Assembly (NCBI GenBank): GCA_011050615.1
Contig: DRFJ01000011.1
Coordinates: forward strand, 1-46,064
Source: Bacteroidota bacterium
Lineage (GTDB): Bacteria; Bacteroidota; Bacteroidia; Bacteroidales; VadinHA17
DNA length: 46,064 nt
Direction: 5' to 3'
Below, one piece after another: positions 34,115-42,857 of this stretch. The position numbers were made by a program, and so were the translations under genes. How positions within the stretch are numbered: position 1 is the stretch's first letter; the number at the start of each line of letters is the position of its first letter. The notes below the pieces were generated by a model that saw only the letters and a program-made list of their open reading frames with translations, was not told where the DNA came from and did no database searches.

Positions 34115-35185
34115 ATGCCGTCAAAACCGAGACTTAAATTTTCAGACCGCTACCTGACAATATGGATATTCCTTGCCATGGCAATTGGTGTACTGTCAGG
34201 TTACTTCTTCCCTTCAATAGCTGACTTCTGGGAATCACTCAGGTCGAGCCCCGACAGTACAACAAATCTGCCCATTGCCATAGGCCTGATACTGATGATG
34301 TACCCTCCACTGGCAAAGGTAAGGTATGAGGAACTGGGTGATGTTTTCAGGAATTATAAAGTACTGAGCCTTTCTCTAATACAGAACTGGATAATAGGAC
34401 CGGTACTTATGTTTGCACTGGGGATACTCTTCTTCAAGCTGTTTCCCGGAGAGAATAATGCCAACCTGCCATATATGTACGGGATAATAATGATAGGTCT
34501 CGCCAGGTGCATTGCCATGGTTATAGTATGGAATGACCTGGCAAGGGGCGACACTCAATATGCAGCAGGCCTTGTGGCTTTCAACTCAATCTTCCAGGTA
34601 CTGTTCTTCTCTGTTTATGCCTATGTCTTTATAGCCATACTTCCCGGCTGGTTCGGCGTTCCCACAAATGCAGCTGTGGAAAATATCACAATAGGCCAGA
34701 TCGCTGAAAGTGTACTGATTTACCTTGGAATACCTTTCTTTGCAGGATTCTTGACCCGTTTTATCCTTATAAGGGTAAAAAGCAAAGAGTGGTACCATAG
34801 CAGGTTCATACCTAAAATCAGTCCCGTCACCCTGGTTGCGCTATTGTTTACGATTATTGTAATGTTTTCATTGAAAGGTGAATACATAATAAAGATACCT
34901 CTTGATGTAGTGCTTATCGCCATCCCCCTGCTGGTTTACTTTATTGTAATGTTTTTTATTTCTTTTTTCATGAGTAAAAAGGCAGGCGCCAATTATGAGC
35001 AATCAACCACTCTTTCCTTCACCGCAGCGAGTAACAATTTTGAGCTTGCCATAGCGGTTGCAATTGCCATTTTCGGAATGAATTCGGGAGAGGCCTTTGC
35101 AGCGGTTATTGGCCCGCTGGTGGAAGTGCCGGTAATGATAGCACTTGTAAACGTGTCACTGAGATTTAAAAAGAATTGGAAATAA
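34115..35185 (+). CDS. acr3: ACR3-family arsenite efflux permease
   Basis: The 356-residue protein has ten hydrophobic segments and the ACR3 signatures: the conserved Cys132 in [19 protein letters not shown] (the arsenite-relevant residue in studied members), [15 protein letters not shown] and [19 protein letters not shown] with its conserved Glu. It exports arsenite as a secondary carrier driven by proton motive force. It is the last gene of the arsenic operon and is followed by a terminator. Confidence 0.96.
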   Translation: MPSKPRLKFSDRYLTIWIFLAMAIGVLSGYFFPSIADFWESLRSSPDSTTNLPIAIGLILMMYPPLAKVRYEELGDVFRNYKVLSLSLIQNWIIGPVLMFALGILFFKLFPGENNANLPYMYGIIMIGLARCIAMVIVWNDLARGDTQYAAGLVAFNSIFQVLFFSVYAYVFIAILPGWFGVPTNAAVENITIGQIAESVLIYLGIPFFAGFLTRFILIRVKSKEWYHSRFIPKISPVTLVALLFTIIVMFSLKGEYIIKIPLDVVLIAIPLLVYFIVMFFISFFMSKKAGANYEQSTTLSFTAASNNFELAIAVAIAIFGMNSGEAFAAVIGPLVEVPVMIALVNVSLRFKKNWK

Positions 35186-35187
35186 GA

Positions 35188-35238
35188 CTGCGACTAACAA
35201 GCCCGGGGAAAACCGGGGTTCTCAGTCGCAGAAAAAAT
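35188..35238 (+). terminator. Terminator hairpin after acr3
   Basis: The outer stem CTGCGACT (35188-35195) pairs with AGTCGCAG (35224-35231). An inner GC-rich stem, CCCGG with CCGGG, closes a short A-rich loop. A-run then T-run sequence follows, so the hairpin may also serve the convergent Cus operon. Confidence 0.8.
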
Positions 35239-35292
35239 TTTATCACCTCTGCGTGGGAGGGAAATAGTCCTTAGCCTCAGCCTTATTTACTA

Positions 35293-35673
35293 TTATTCCT
35301 TTTTCCCTTTAATATCAGGTTGTGCAATACGTTCAAATTTACAGCATGCGGGCAGTTTTTCATAGACAGCATCTTCAGCCCTGAATAATTTAGTGTCGTG
35401 ACCAACTGCTGCCACAGCCTTATGCACAGTCTTTACATCAGGATTGGCACAGTCAAAATTAACTGTAAGCATCTTTGTTTCCTTGTCCCAGTCAGCACCG
35501 GTAACGCCCTCAACTTTTTTAGCGGCGTCTTCGATGCGTGTTTCACACATGCCACAATTACCTGCAACAAAGAACTTATTGTCGTCTTTTTTATCTTCGG
35601 TTACACACTGACCGAAAGCAGCGGATGCAGCAAGGGTAAAAATAGCTGCAAGTGTTAACAGTTGTTTTTTCAT
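35293..35673 (-). CDS. Secreted heavy-metal-associated (HMA) domain protein
   Basis: The 126-residue product has a signal peptide (KKQLLTLAAIFTLAASAAFGQ) and one HMA domain with metal motif GNCGMCETRIEDAA (CxxC), followed by the beta-alpha-beta core. A C-terminal Cys pair (PACCKFE) may add a ligand. It lies 12 bases after the CusB gene at the end of the efflux operon. It probably acts as a periplasmic copper or silver chaperone delivering metal to CusB/CusA, a role similar to that of CusF but with a different fold; this is inference. Confidence 0.9.
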   Translation of the reverse strand: MKKQLLTLAAIFTLAASAAFGQCVTEDKKDDNKFFVAGNCGMCETRIEDAAKKVEGVTGADWDKETKMLTVNFDCANPDVKTVHKAVAAVGHDTKLFRAEDAVYEKLPACCKFERIAQPDIKGKKE

Positions 35674-35685
35674 AATAATCTGTTT

Positions 35686-37530
35686 TTAGTTATTAATTAT
35701 GACATCCTTTACTTCTCCGCATGTCATCATCATATCCCCGAAGTAGGGATTTCTAATTTCCTTTTCATTACTCAGCCAGTAGCCTCCCCTGTTATCATCT
35801 GCCATCGGGCAGTACTGGTAATATACCGTATCAGCAAGGAGTCCGTAAGCTTTAACAGACTGGTAAAATGTTTTGTTCAGTTCGAGGAAGGCTTTTCTTT
35901 GACTTTCTATATCCCTGCTGTTAGTTATGCTTTCCAGTCTTTTACCTAAAACCCCGAGATAGTCCATCCATTTCATATGAGCATCACCTTCCAGCAGGGC
36001 CATGTCAACCTTCCCAAGGGCTTCAATTACTGTCCCTGCCTCTTTTCTTACGGCATCAGCGTCTGTAGATACGAAAGCATCCTTCATATCAATATAAGCA
36101 CTGTATACACCTGTAAGTTGTTCATTAAAGGTTTCAGGGACATCCTGTCCTTTCGTTTCAACATGATTGTCATGTGTATTATCTTCCATGGCACTGTTCA
36201 TTTCCATTTCCCCGTGATCATGCCCTGTGGATATTTTTTCTCCTTCAGGATTCATCATGCTTGTCTTACCTTCGAGCTGTGCCGAAGCATCAATCTTAAA
36301 GACGCCGTTGGTTGCAACGGTCTCCCCTTCCTGAAGTCCTTCTTCAACTATATAGTATTCACCGGCATCAGGTCCAAGCAGGATTTCCCTGTAACGGAAG
36401 ACAGGTGTTTCTCTATCCGGCACTTTTACATATACGACAGACCTTTTACCTGTCCACAGTACAGAGCTTTTGGGTATTAGTAATTCATCCGATCCCTCAG
36501 TTGCAGATGAATACAATGTGCCTCCTGCAAACATCTCGGGCTTGAGTTTCATACCCATATTATTTATTTCGACCCTCACACCGGCAGTCCTGGTAACCGG
36601 GTTTATGAAAGGATCAACAAAGGTTACTTTTCCATTATACTTTTTTCCGGGCAGGGCCTGTATTGTAAATTCAATATTATCGCCCTTGCTGATCCATTGC
36701 AGGTCTTCTTCATAAGCGTCAAACACAAGCCACAATTCTGAAAGATCGGCAATCATAAACAGGGGTTCACCTGTCCTGACATAATCACCTGCCGCTACAT
36801 GTCTTTTCATAACTGTACCTGAAGCAGGTGAAAGCACATCGAAATAAGGCCGGACTTCACCTCTCTCTTCAATTTCATCTATCTGCCTATCGCTTATATC
36901 CCAGAGTCTGAGTTTCAGTCTTGCTGATTCATACACGGCGGGCCGGTTTACCTTTAAGCCTGCAGCCTCAACAAGTTCTCTCTGGGCTGAAAGCATTTCG
37001 GGTGAATAAATAGTTACCAGTTTTTCCCCTTTTATGACATTTTCACCCGTAAAACTCACATGCAGTTGCTCAATACGGCCACCAAAGCGGGCCGTGAGTT
37101 CAGTAATATTACTTTCATCAGCCTGCACTTTACCCTGGAGAAAAATATTCTTTTCCGGGCGTTTCCTGACAACCCTTGTTGTCCGGATATCAGCCAGGCC
37201 TGCAGCAGCTTCGGACAGTACAATATCATCAGCACCGTCTTCTTCTGTGCCTGATTGCACACTGGTCAGAGGGACCAGGTCCATTCCGCATACAGGGCAA
37301 TCACCCGGGCTGTCCTGCCTGATCTGCGGGTGCATTGAACAGGTCCAGGTCTGTAAATTTTCTGACTCATGTTCATGTCCTTCATGATTATCTGCCAAAA
37401 CAGGTTCACTTTTCCTGCTATCGGAAGAGCCCGAAAAAATTATTCCCAGTATTATCCCGGCAATAAGGGCAATTATTAACATTATGTAATTGTCTTTTAT
37501 TTGTTTTATTATTGTTTTCATAACTTCCAT
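35686..37530 (-). CDS. cusB: CusB-type periplasmic adaptor of Cu/Ag RND efflux pump
   Basis: The 614-residue protein has an N-terminal membrane segment (about 15-32) and a heavy-metal-binding domain (WTCSMHPQIRQDSPGDCPVC, then GMDLVP, about 61-86). Membrane-fusion-protein lipoyl and beta-barrel domains follow (SPASGTVMKRHVAAGDYV, LVFDAYEEDLQWI). The C-terminal DUF3347-like domain (about 470-614) has YCPMADDNRGGYWLS and GDMMMTCG, a Met/Cys-rich metal site. It bridges CusA and the TolC-like channel and passes metal ions. Translation may start at Met4. It begins at the base next to the TolC-like gene stop. Complete. Confidence 0.94.
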   Translation of the reverse strand: MEVMKTIIKQIKDNYIMLIIALIAGIILGIIFSGSSDSRKSEPVLADNHEGHEHESENLQTWTCSMHPQIRQDSPGDCPVCGMDLVPLTSVQSGTEEDGADDIVLSEAAAGLADIRTTRVVRKRPEKNIFLQGKVQADESNITELTARFGGRIEQLHVSFTGENVIKGEKLVTIYSPEMLSAQRELVEAAGLKVNRPAVYESARLKLRLWDISDRQIDEIEERGEVRPYFDVLSPASGTVMKRHVAAGDYVRTGEPLFMIADLSELWLVFDAYEEDLQWISKGDNIEFTIQALPGKKYNGKVTFVDPFINPVTRTAGVRVEINNMGMKLKPEMFAGGTLYSSATEGSDELLIPKSSVLWTGKRSVVYVKVPDRETPVFRYREILLGPDAGEYYIVEEGLQEGETVATNGVFKIDASAQLEGKTSMMNPEGEKISTGHDHGEMEMNSAMEDNTHDNHVETKGQDVPETFNEQLTGVYSAYIDMKDAFVSTDADAVRKEAGTVIEALGKVDMALLEGDAHMKWMDYLGVLGKRLESITNSRDIESQRKAFLELNKTFYQSVKAYGLLADTVYYQYCPMADDNRGGYWLSNEKEIRNPYFGDMMMTCGEVKDVIINN

Positions 37531-38763
37531 TTATTTACCCATTAAATAATCCAAAAACGCTATTGCAGCCTGCTTATCAGCCCTTGCCTTCTCGAATTCC
37601 AGCCTGTAGTCCAGGAGTTTACGTTCCATCCTCAAAATTTCTTCGAAAGCGGCACCGGAGCCTGCATATTCTGATTCAAGCAGTTTTAATGTTTTCAGGG
37701 CCAGTTCTGACTGTTTTTCATTTAGTTTAATGCGCCTTTCCGAATCACGGTATTCCTTCCAGGTCTTTTCAAAAAGCGTTTCAAGCCTGTTTATCATATC
37801 TTCGGACTCGTATGCATTGGCTTTTCCCAGCCAGGCTGCTTCCCTGACCATAGCCTTATACTTATTACGATATAGTGGAATGCTTATTCCCACCACCGGG
37901 AAGACAAAGGCATCCCTGCCCGCCAGGTTATTGTCACCTTTTCCGATTACTGCATAGTCAATACCAATATTGAAACCAGGACTTCCGGCCAGCCGGGCAG
38001 ACTTTTTCCTATATGAGAGTGCAGCCTGTTTGAATTCCAGCCGGAGCAGCTTATGATTAGCGGCCATTATCAAATCGAGTGCCGCTTCCCTGGAAAGTGG
38101 AAAATCATTATCCCACAGCTTTTCCGGCAGGTCGATGCTCAGATTGTTATCGGCGTTTAGCATATTAAGGAAATCAAGCTCAAGCACCATGTATTTATCG
38201 CGAAGCAGGGCAAGCTGGTCTGACAGTTCGTTGATTTCCATTTCAATCCTGTATTCATCCACCCTGGAGACCTGCCCGGTCTGCACCTTAAGCCCGGCCA
38301 GATCACGCATTGCAGCCAGCAGGTCAATATGTTCCCCTGTTATATCAATTGACTTCCTGTAGATATACAATTCATAATACATTGCTTTAAGATCTCCGGA
38401 AAATTTTGATTTTTCTTCCAGGAAGTCTTCATACCTGGCTTTTGCAGTCTGCGCAGCCCCATCTTCCCTTGTTCCCAGGGTTCCAAACCAGGGAAAAAAC
38501 TGTGAAATTGACAGCCTGAACTGTTGTGGACCCATACGTGTTTCAACAGGACTAATGAAATAGGAAAATACAAGTTGCGGATCCGGGAGTGATCCAGCCT
38601 GGGGCACCTGTTCCAGTGCGGCCATATATTCGTTAAAGCTGGCCTGGAGGCCGGGGTTGTTCTCAGCAGCCATTAGCAGGTAGGGCTCTAATTTCTCCTG
38701 TCCCGCAAGCGGGAAGGAAATCATGAGCATGGACAATATTGTTATCATAATAGTACTTCTCAT
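37531..38763 (-). CDS. cusC-like: TolC-family outer-membrane channel of the Cus pump
   Basis: The 410-residue protein has a signal peptide (IMITILSMLMISFPLAGQ) and the outer-membrane efflux protein layout: two repeated helical-barrel halves with long coiled coils (YEDFLEEKSKFSGDLKAMYY; LEKTWKEYRDSERRIKLNEK). The motif ASFNEYMAALEQVPQAGSLP DPQLV region is typical of CusC/CzcC-like proteins. It forms the exit duct for the RND complex and lies between cusA and cusB with 14-base and zero-base spacers. Confidence 0.93.
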   Translation of the reverse strand: MRSTIMITILSMLMISFPLAGQEKLEPYLLMAAENNPGLQASFNEYMAALEQVPQAGSLPDPQLVFSYFISPVETRMGPQQFRLSISQFFPWFGTLGTREDGAAQTAKARYEDFLEEKSKFSGDLKAMYYELYIYRKSIDITGEHIDLLAAMRDLAGLKVQTGQVSRVDEYRIEMEINELSDQLALLRDKYMVLELDFLNMLNADNNLSIDLPEKLWDNDFPLSREAALDLIMAANHKLLRLEFKQAALSYRKKSARLAGSPGFNIGIDYAVIGKGDNNLAGRDAFVFPVVGISIPLYRNKYKAMVREAAWLGKANAYESEDMINRLETLFEKTWKEYRDSERRIKLNEKQSELALKTLKLLESEYAGSGAAFEEILRMERKLLDYRLEFEKARADKQAAIAFLDYLMGK

Positions 38764-38777
38764 AGCTTGCTGTATTT

Positions 38778-41700
38778 TTATTCTTTCTCTTTACTGATTC
38801 TTTTTTCCTGCCATGCACTGTAAAGTACGGGTACAACGAAGATTGTCATTACCGCTATCAGCATTCCTCCAAACAAAGGGATAGCCATTGGCACCATGAT
38901 ATCTGATCCCTTACCCGTGGATGTGAGAACAGGTAGCAGTGCTATCAGTGTTGTAGCTGTAGTCATCATAGCCGGTCTGACCCTTTTAGATCCGGCCTCA
39001 ATGATAATGTCATGTAACTGGGCTATGCCAGAAGGTTTATTTTTTTCCATGGACTGTTTTATATATGTACTTATGAGTACCCCGTCATCGGTGGCAATGC
39101 CAAAGAGGGCGATGAAGCCCACCCATACTGCCACACTGAGGTTTATTGTTTTTATCTGGAATAATTCCCGCATCTCCATCCCTGCAAGTGTTCCATCCAT
39201 AAACCATGGCTGTCCGTAAAGCCACAGCATAATGAATCCGCCCGAAAAGGCCACAAGCACACCGCTGAAAATAAGCGATGTGGATATCACCGAGCGGAAC
39301 TGCGAATAAAGAATAAGAAAGATAATTATTAAGGAAACCGGAACTACCAGTGCCAGACGTTTGGTTGCCCTGACCTGGTTCTCATAATTACCCGTAAAGG
39401 AATAGCTTACTCCTCCGGGCAATTCAAAGTCTCCCGAGTTTAGCAGTCCGTCCAGATATTCGCGGGCATTTTTCACAACATCCACTTCGGCATACCCGAC
39501 TAATTTGTCGAAGATCACATATGAAACGAGGAAGGTGTTTTCGCTTTTTATCATCTGGGGTCCTCTCTTATAATCAATATCAGTAACTTCACCAAGGGGC
39601 ACCTGTTCCCCCGTGGCGGTTGGTATCAGCATCCTGCCCAGGCTTTCAGGCTTATCCCTGAATTCACGAGCATACCTCACCCGCACGGGAAAACGCTCGC
39701 GTCCTTCCACGGTGGTAGTAAGCTCCATGCCGCCAACCGCACCTGATAATATTTCCTGCAGCTTATTAATGGATATCCCATAGCGTGCAGCTGCAACGCG
39801 ATTTATCCTAATCTCCAGGTATGGTTTACCCACTACCCTGTCGGCAAACACCGAAGGAGGTGATACACCCTCCACGTTTTTCAGGTGCTGTTCCAGTTCA
39901 AGACCCACTGATTCCAGGGTTTCAAGATCAGGGCCATAAACCTTTATACCCATAGGGGCCCGCATACCTGTCTGCAACATTACGAGACGGGTGGATATGG
40001 GTTGCAGTTTTGGCGCAGAGGTAAGTCCCGGTATATTGGCCTTGCTTACTATTTCATTCCATATATCATCGGTGAATTTGATCTCATCTCGCCATTGACG
40101 GAAATACTCACCTTTTCTGTCAGCTAACAGCTGTTCACCGGATAACAGGCGGAAAGCTTCCCTACTCGGATTATAGGTACTGCCATCCTTTAGTATGTAT
40201 GCTCCGTCATCATTTGTTTTAAACCTTATTCGATGACCATCTTCATCGAGGATATATTCAGGTTTATAGTTAATAATATTTTCAAACATTGATACTGGTG
40301 CCGGGTCAAGAGCTGAATTAACGCGCCCCCATTTGCCAACGACAGTTTCCACTTCAGGAATGGAATTAAGCCTCTTATCGAGTAATCTTATCACATCGAG
40401 GTTTTCCTGTATCCCGGAGTGAGGCATGGTTGTTGGCATCAGAAGGAAGGAACCCTCATCAAGTGCCGGCATAAATTCCTTTCCCAGTCCTGGGACTGAC
40501 TGAGCGATGGATTTATATGCTTTTGAGTCTTTAATGACGGTTGGCATAAAACCGAAGATTCTGTCAAAGCCCTGCCATACAGTAATTCCGAAGAGAACGA
40601 TGATAATCGGAAGCGAAAGGAAGGCTAGTTTATTATTAAGCGTCCATTTGAGTATTTTCCGGTAGAAATAGACGAATGAAGACAGGACAGCCAGGATGAC
40701 AGCAAGCAGTAGCGTGACAAAAAGGAAGTTAAGCAGGCGGGAGTTCTCTGCTCCCAAGGGCAACCACAATCCTGATAAAAAATATACCACTACCACAGCA
40801 GTGATAGCTATATTGATATATTTTTGCCACCCGGCAAATTTCCCATTCCACCTTATGGCAAAGTAGTTATTCAGGCCGTATGCACTTATGGCCAGTGCAA
40901 TATAGTGGCCGCTTATTATACTGAGCGTTATTCCTGACAGTATGGCAATAATGTTAATGATTGTCGTGTACTTTTTCTTACCCGGTTTTATCGAAAATAC
41001 AAGGTGGGCAAGGGCCGGAATTATTATCAGGCCTATTATCAGGGCTGCCACCATGGTGAATGTCTTTGTGAAGGCAAGTGGTTTAAACAATTTCCCTTCA
41101 GCTGCCTGCATGGCAAAAACCGGGAGGAAGCTAACGATAGTGGTACTTATGGCTGTAAAGACGGCTCCTGCCACTTCACCGGCTCCTTCATAGACTGTTC
41201 GCAGGAGATTTTTACGCCCTGCCCCTTTTTTCCTATCATGTTCTATATGCCTTATAATGTTTTCGGTAAACACAACACCCACGTCAATCATAACACCTAT
41301 GGATATTGCAATACCGGACAGGGCAACTATATTGGCATCGACACCAAATTGTCGCATAATTATGAATGTCATAAGCACGCCTATAGGCAAGAGGCTGGAT
41401 ATAAGGAATGAAGCCCTCATATTAAGCACAAGCACGATTATTACCAGTATGCTTATTAACAGTTGCAGGCTGATGGCTTCTTCAAGCGTTCCCAGGGTTT
41501 CTTTAATAAGTCCTGTACGGTCATAAAAAGGTACTATGGTAACTCTGGACACTGTGCCGTCTTCAAGCGTCCTGGACGGCAATCCGGGGGCTATTTCTGC
41601 TATTTTTTCCTTGACATTATTAATGGTTTCCAGGGGGTTCTCCCCATAGCGGGCCACCACAACGCCCCCCACAGCCTCAGCACCTCCTTTATCCAGCCCT

Positions 41701-42572
41701 CCACGGCGAGTGCCGGGTCCATAGCCTACACTTGCTACATCCTTAAGCCTGACAGGCACATTATCCTTTACGGCCACCACGCTTTCTTCCAGGTCTTCCA
41801 GGCTTTTTATATATCCTAGTGCCCTGACGAGATATTCCACCCTGTTAACTTCGATAGTACGTGCACCGATATCAAGATTGCTGTTTCTTACAGCTGTCAT
41901 TACCTGTGATATGTCCACTCCTCGTGCCTTCATTGCGACAGGATCAATATCAACATGGTATTCTTTAATAAAACCACCGATTGATGCCACTTCGGCAACA
42001 CCGCCGGCTGAGCTCAGGGCATATTTGACCTGGAAATCCTGTATTGTGCGCAGTTCGTGCGGATCCCATCCTCCTGCAGGCCTTCCGTCTTTATCCCGGC
42101 CTTCAAGAGTGTACCAGTAGATCTGACCCAGGGCGGTTGCATCCGGACCCAGGGCAGGGCTGACGCCGGGAGGCAGGGTTCCGGGGGGTAGTGAATTGAG
42201 CTTTTCCAGTATTCGGGAACGGCTCCAGTAAAACTCGGTATCTTCTTCAAAAATGACGTATATGCTGGAAAGGCCGAAAATAGAATTACTCCTGATTGTT
42301 TTCACTCCGGGGATACCGAGCAATGCCGTTGTAAGAGGATAGGACACCTGGTCTTCCATATCCTGCGGCGATCGCCCCGGCCACTCGGTATACACTATCT
42401 GCTGATTTTCCCCTATATCGGGTATAGCATCAACCGGAACGGGATCAGCAGGCAAAAAACCCGTTCCCCAGTTAAAAGGTGAGCTTACAATTCCCCAGAC
42501 GATAAATATTAACAGCACCAGGAAGCTAATCAGCTTATTCTCAAGAAAGAATTTGATTATTCTATTTAACAT
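38778..42572 (-). CDS. cusA: CusA/CzcA-type heavy-metal RND efflux transporter, Cu/Ag subclass
   Basis: The 1264-residue inner-membrane pump has the HME-RND features: DIGENQQIVYTEWPGRSPQD, SIFGLSSIYVIFEEDTEFYW and the TM4 proton-relay acidic residue in GVMIDVGVVFTENI. The metal-path sequence RLVMLQTGMRAPMGIKVYG has methionines as in Cu(I)/Ag(I) exporters, rather than the acidic pattern of CzcA. It is about 200 residues longer than E. coli CusA, mainly through extra membrane segments after TM6 (about 525-640) and an inserted loop near 760-830 (YILDEDGHRIRF, EYFRQWRDEIKF). This resembles other Bacteroidota CusA proteins. It is complete, with no frameshift seen. Confidence 0.95.
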   Translation of the reverse strand: MLNRIIKFFLENKLISFLVLLIFIVWGIVSSPFNWGTGFLPADPVPVDAIPDIGENQQIVYTEWPGRSPQDMEDQVSYPLTTALLGIPGVKTIRSNSIFGLSSIYVIFEEDTEFYWSRSRILEKLNSLPPGTLPPGVSPALGPDATALGQIYWYTLEGRDKDGRPAGGWDPHELRTIQDFQVKYALSSAGGVAEVASIGGFIKEYHVDIDPVAMKARGVDISQVMTAVRNSNLDIGARTIEVNRVEYLVRALGYIKSLEDLEESVVAVKDNVPVRLKDVASVGYGPGTRRGGLDKGGAEAVGGVVVARYGENPLETINNVKEKIAEIAPGLPSRTLEDGTVSRVTIVPFYDRTGLIKETLGTLEEAISLQLLISILVIIVLVLNMRASFLISSLLPIGVLMTFIIMRQFGVDANIVALSGIAISIGVMIDVGVVFTENIIRHIEHDRKKGAGRKNLLRTVYEGAGEVAGAVFTAISTTIVSFLPVFAMQAAEGKLFKPLAFTKTFTMVAALIIGLIIIPALAHLVFSIKPGKKKYTTIINIIAILSGITLSIISGHYIALAISAYGLNNYFAIRWNGKFAGWQKYINIAITAVVVVYFLSGLWLPLGAENSRLLNFLFVTLLLAVILAVLSSFVYFYRKILKWTLNNKLAFLSLPIIIVLFGITVWQGFDRIFGFMPTVIKDSKAYKSIAQSVPGLGKEFMPALDEGSFLLMPTTMPHSGIQENLDVIRLLDKRLNSIPEVETVVGKWGRVNSALDPAPVSMFENIINYKPEYILDEDGHRIRFKTNDDGAYILKDGSTYNPSREAFRLLSGEQLLADRKGEYFRQWRDEIKFTDDIWNEIVSKANIPGLTSAPKLQPISTRLVMLQTGMRAPMGIKVYGPDLETLESVGLELEQHLKNVEGVSPPSVFADRVVGKPYLEIRINRVAAARYGISINKLQEILSGAVGGMELTTTVEGRERFPVRVRYAREFRDKPESLGRMLIPTATGEQVPLGEVTDIDYKRGPQMIKSENTFLVSYVIFDKLVGYAEVDVVKNAREYLDGLLNSGDFELPGGVSYSFTGNYENQVRATKRLALVVPVSLIIIFLILYSQFRSVISTSLIFSGVLVAFSGGFIMLWLYGQPWFMDGTLAGMEMRELFQIKTINLSVAVWVGFIALFGIATDDGVLISTYIKQSMEKNKPSGIAQLHDIIIEAGSKRVRPAMMTTATTLIALLPVLTSTGKGSDIMVPMAIPLFGGMLIAVMTIFVVPVLYSAWQEKRISKEKE

Positions 42573-42655
42573 GATTGAGTCTCGTTATAGCCTGTATATT
42601 AGTATATTATGTATGCAAGCCCACATTTCACAACACGGGATGCCAAAGAATAATA

Positions 42656-42811
42656 CTAAAAGTATTTACAACAGGAAGCGTCATCACAACAGCTGGCGGG
42701 TGTGCTCACAAATGCTACCGACCTCTGATTATCACCACAGTAATGTGCTGAAATACTGATTTCTGCTGTTTCAAACAGCAATAAGATACTGATCAGAATA
42801 TGGAGTGATTT
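42656..42811 (-). pseudogene. Damaged HYC_CC_PP-type small copper-associated gene
   Basis: On the minus strand, one frame reads KSLHILISILLLFETAEISI (a leader), then SAHYCGDN, VAFVSTPASCCDDASCCKYF and a stop at 42656. The HYC motif and the double CC motifs are the hallmark of a small secreted Bacteroidota family found beside Cus pumps. The usual C-terminal PP region is missing. The expected start is spoiled: the upstream ATG (42818-42816) is followed at once by TAA. It may have been a short metal-binding protein at the head of this operon. A non-ATG start cannot be fully excluded. Confidence 0.55.
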
Positions 42812-42857
42812 TTTTTACATTACCTACCTGTTTACACCAGTTTAACAGATATGCAGG

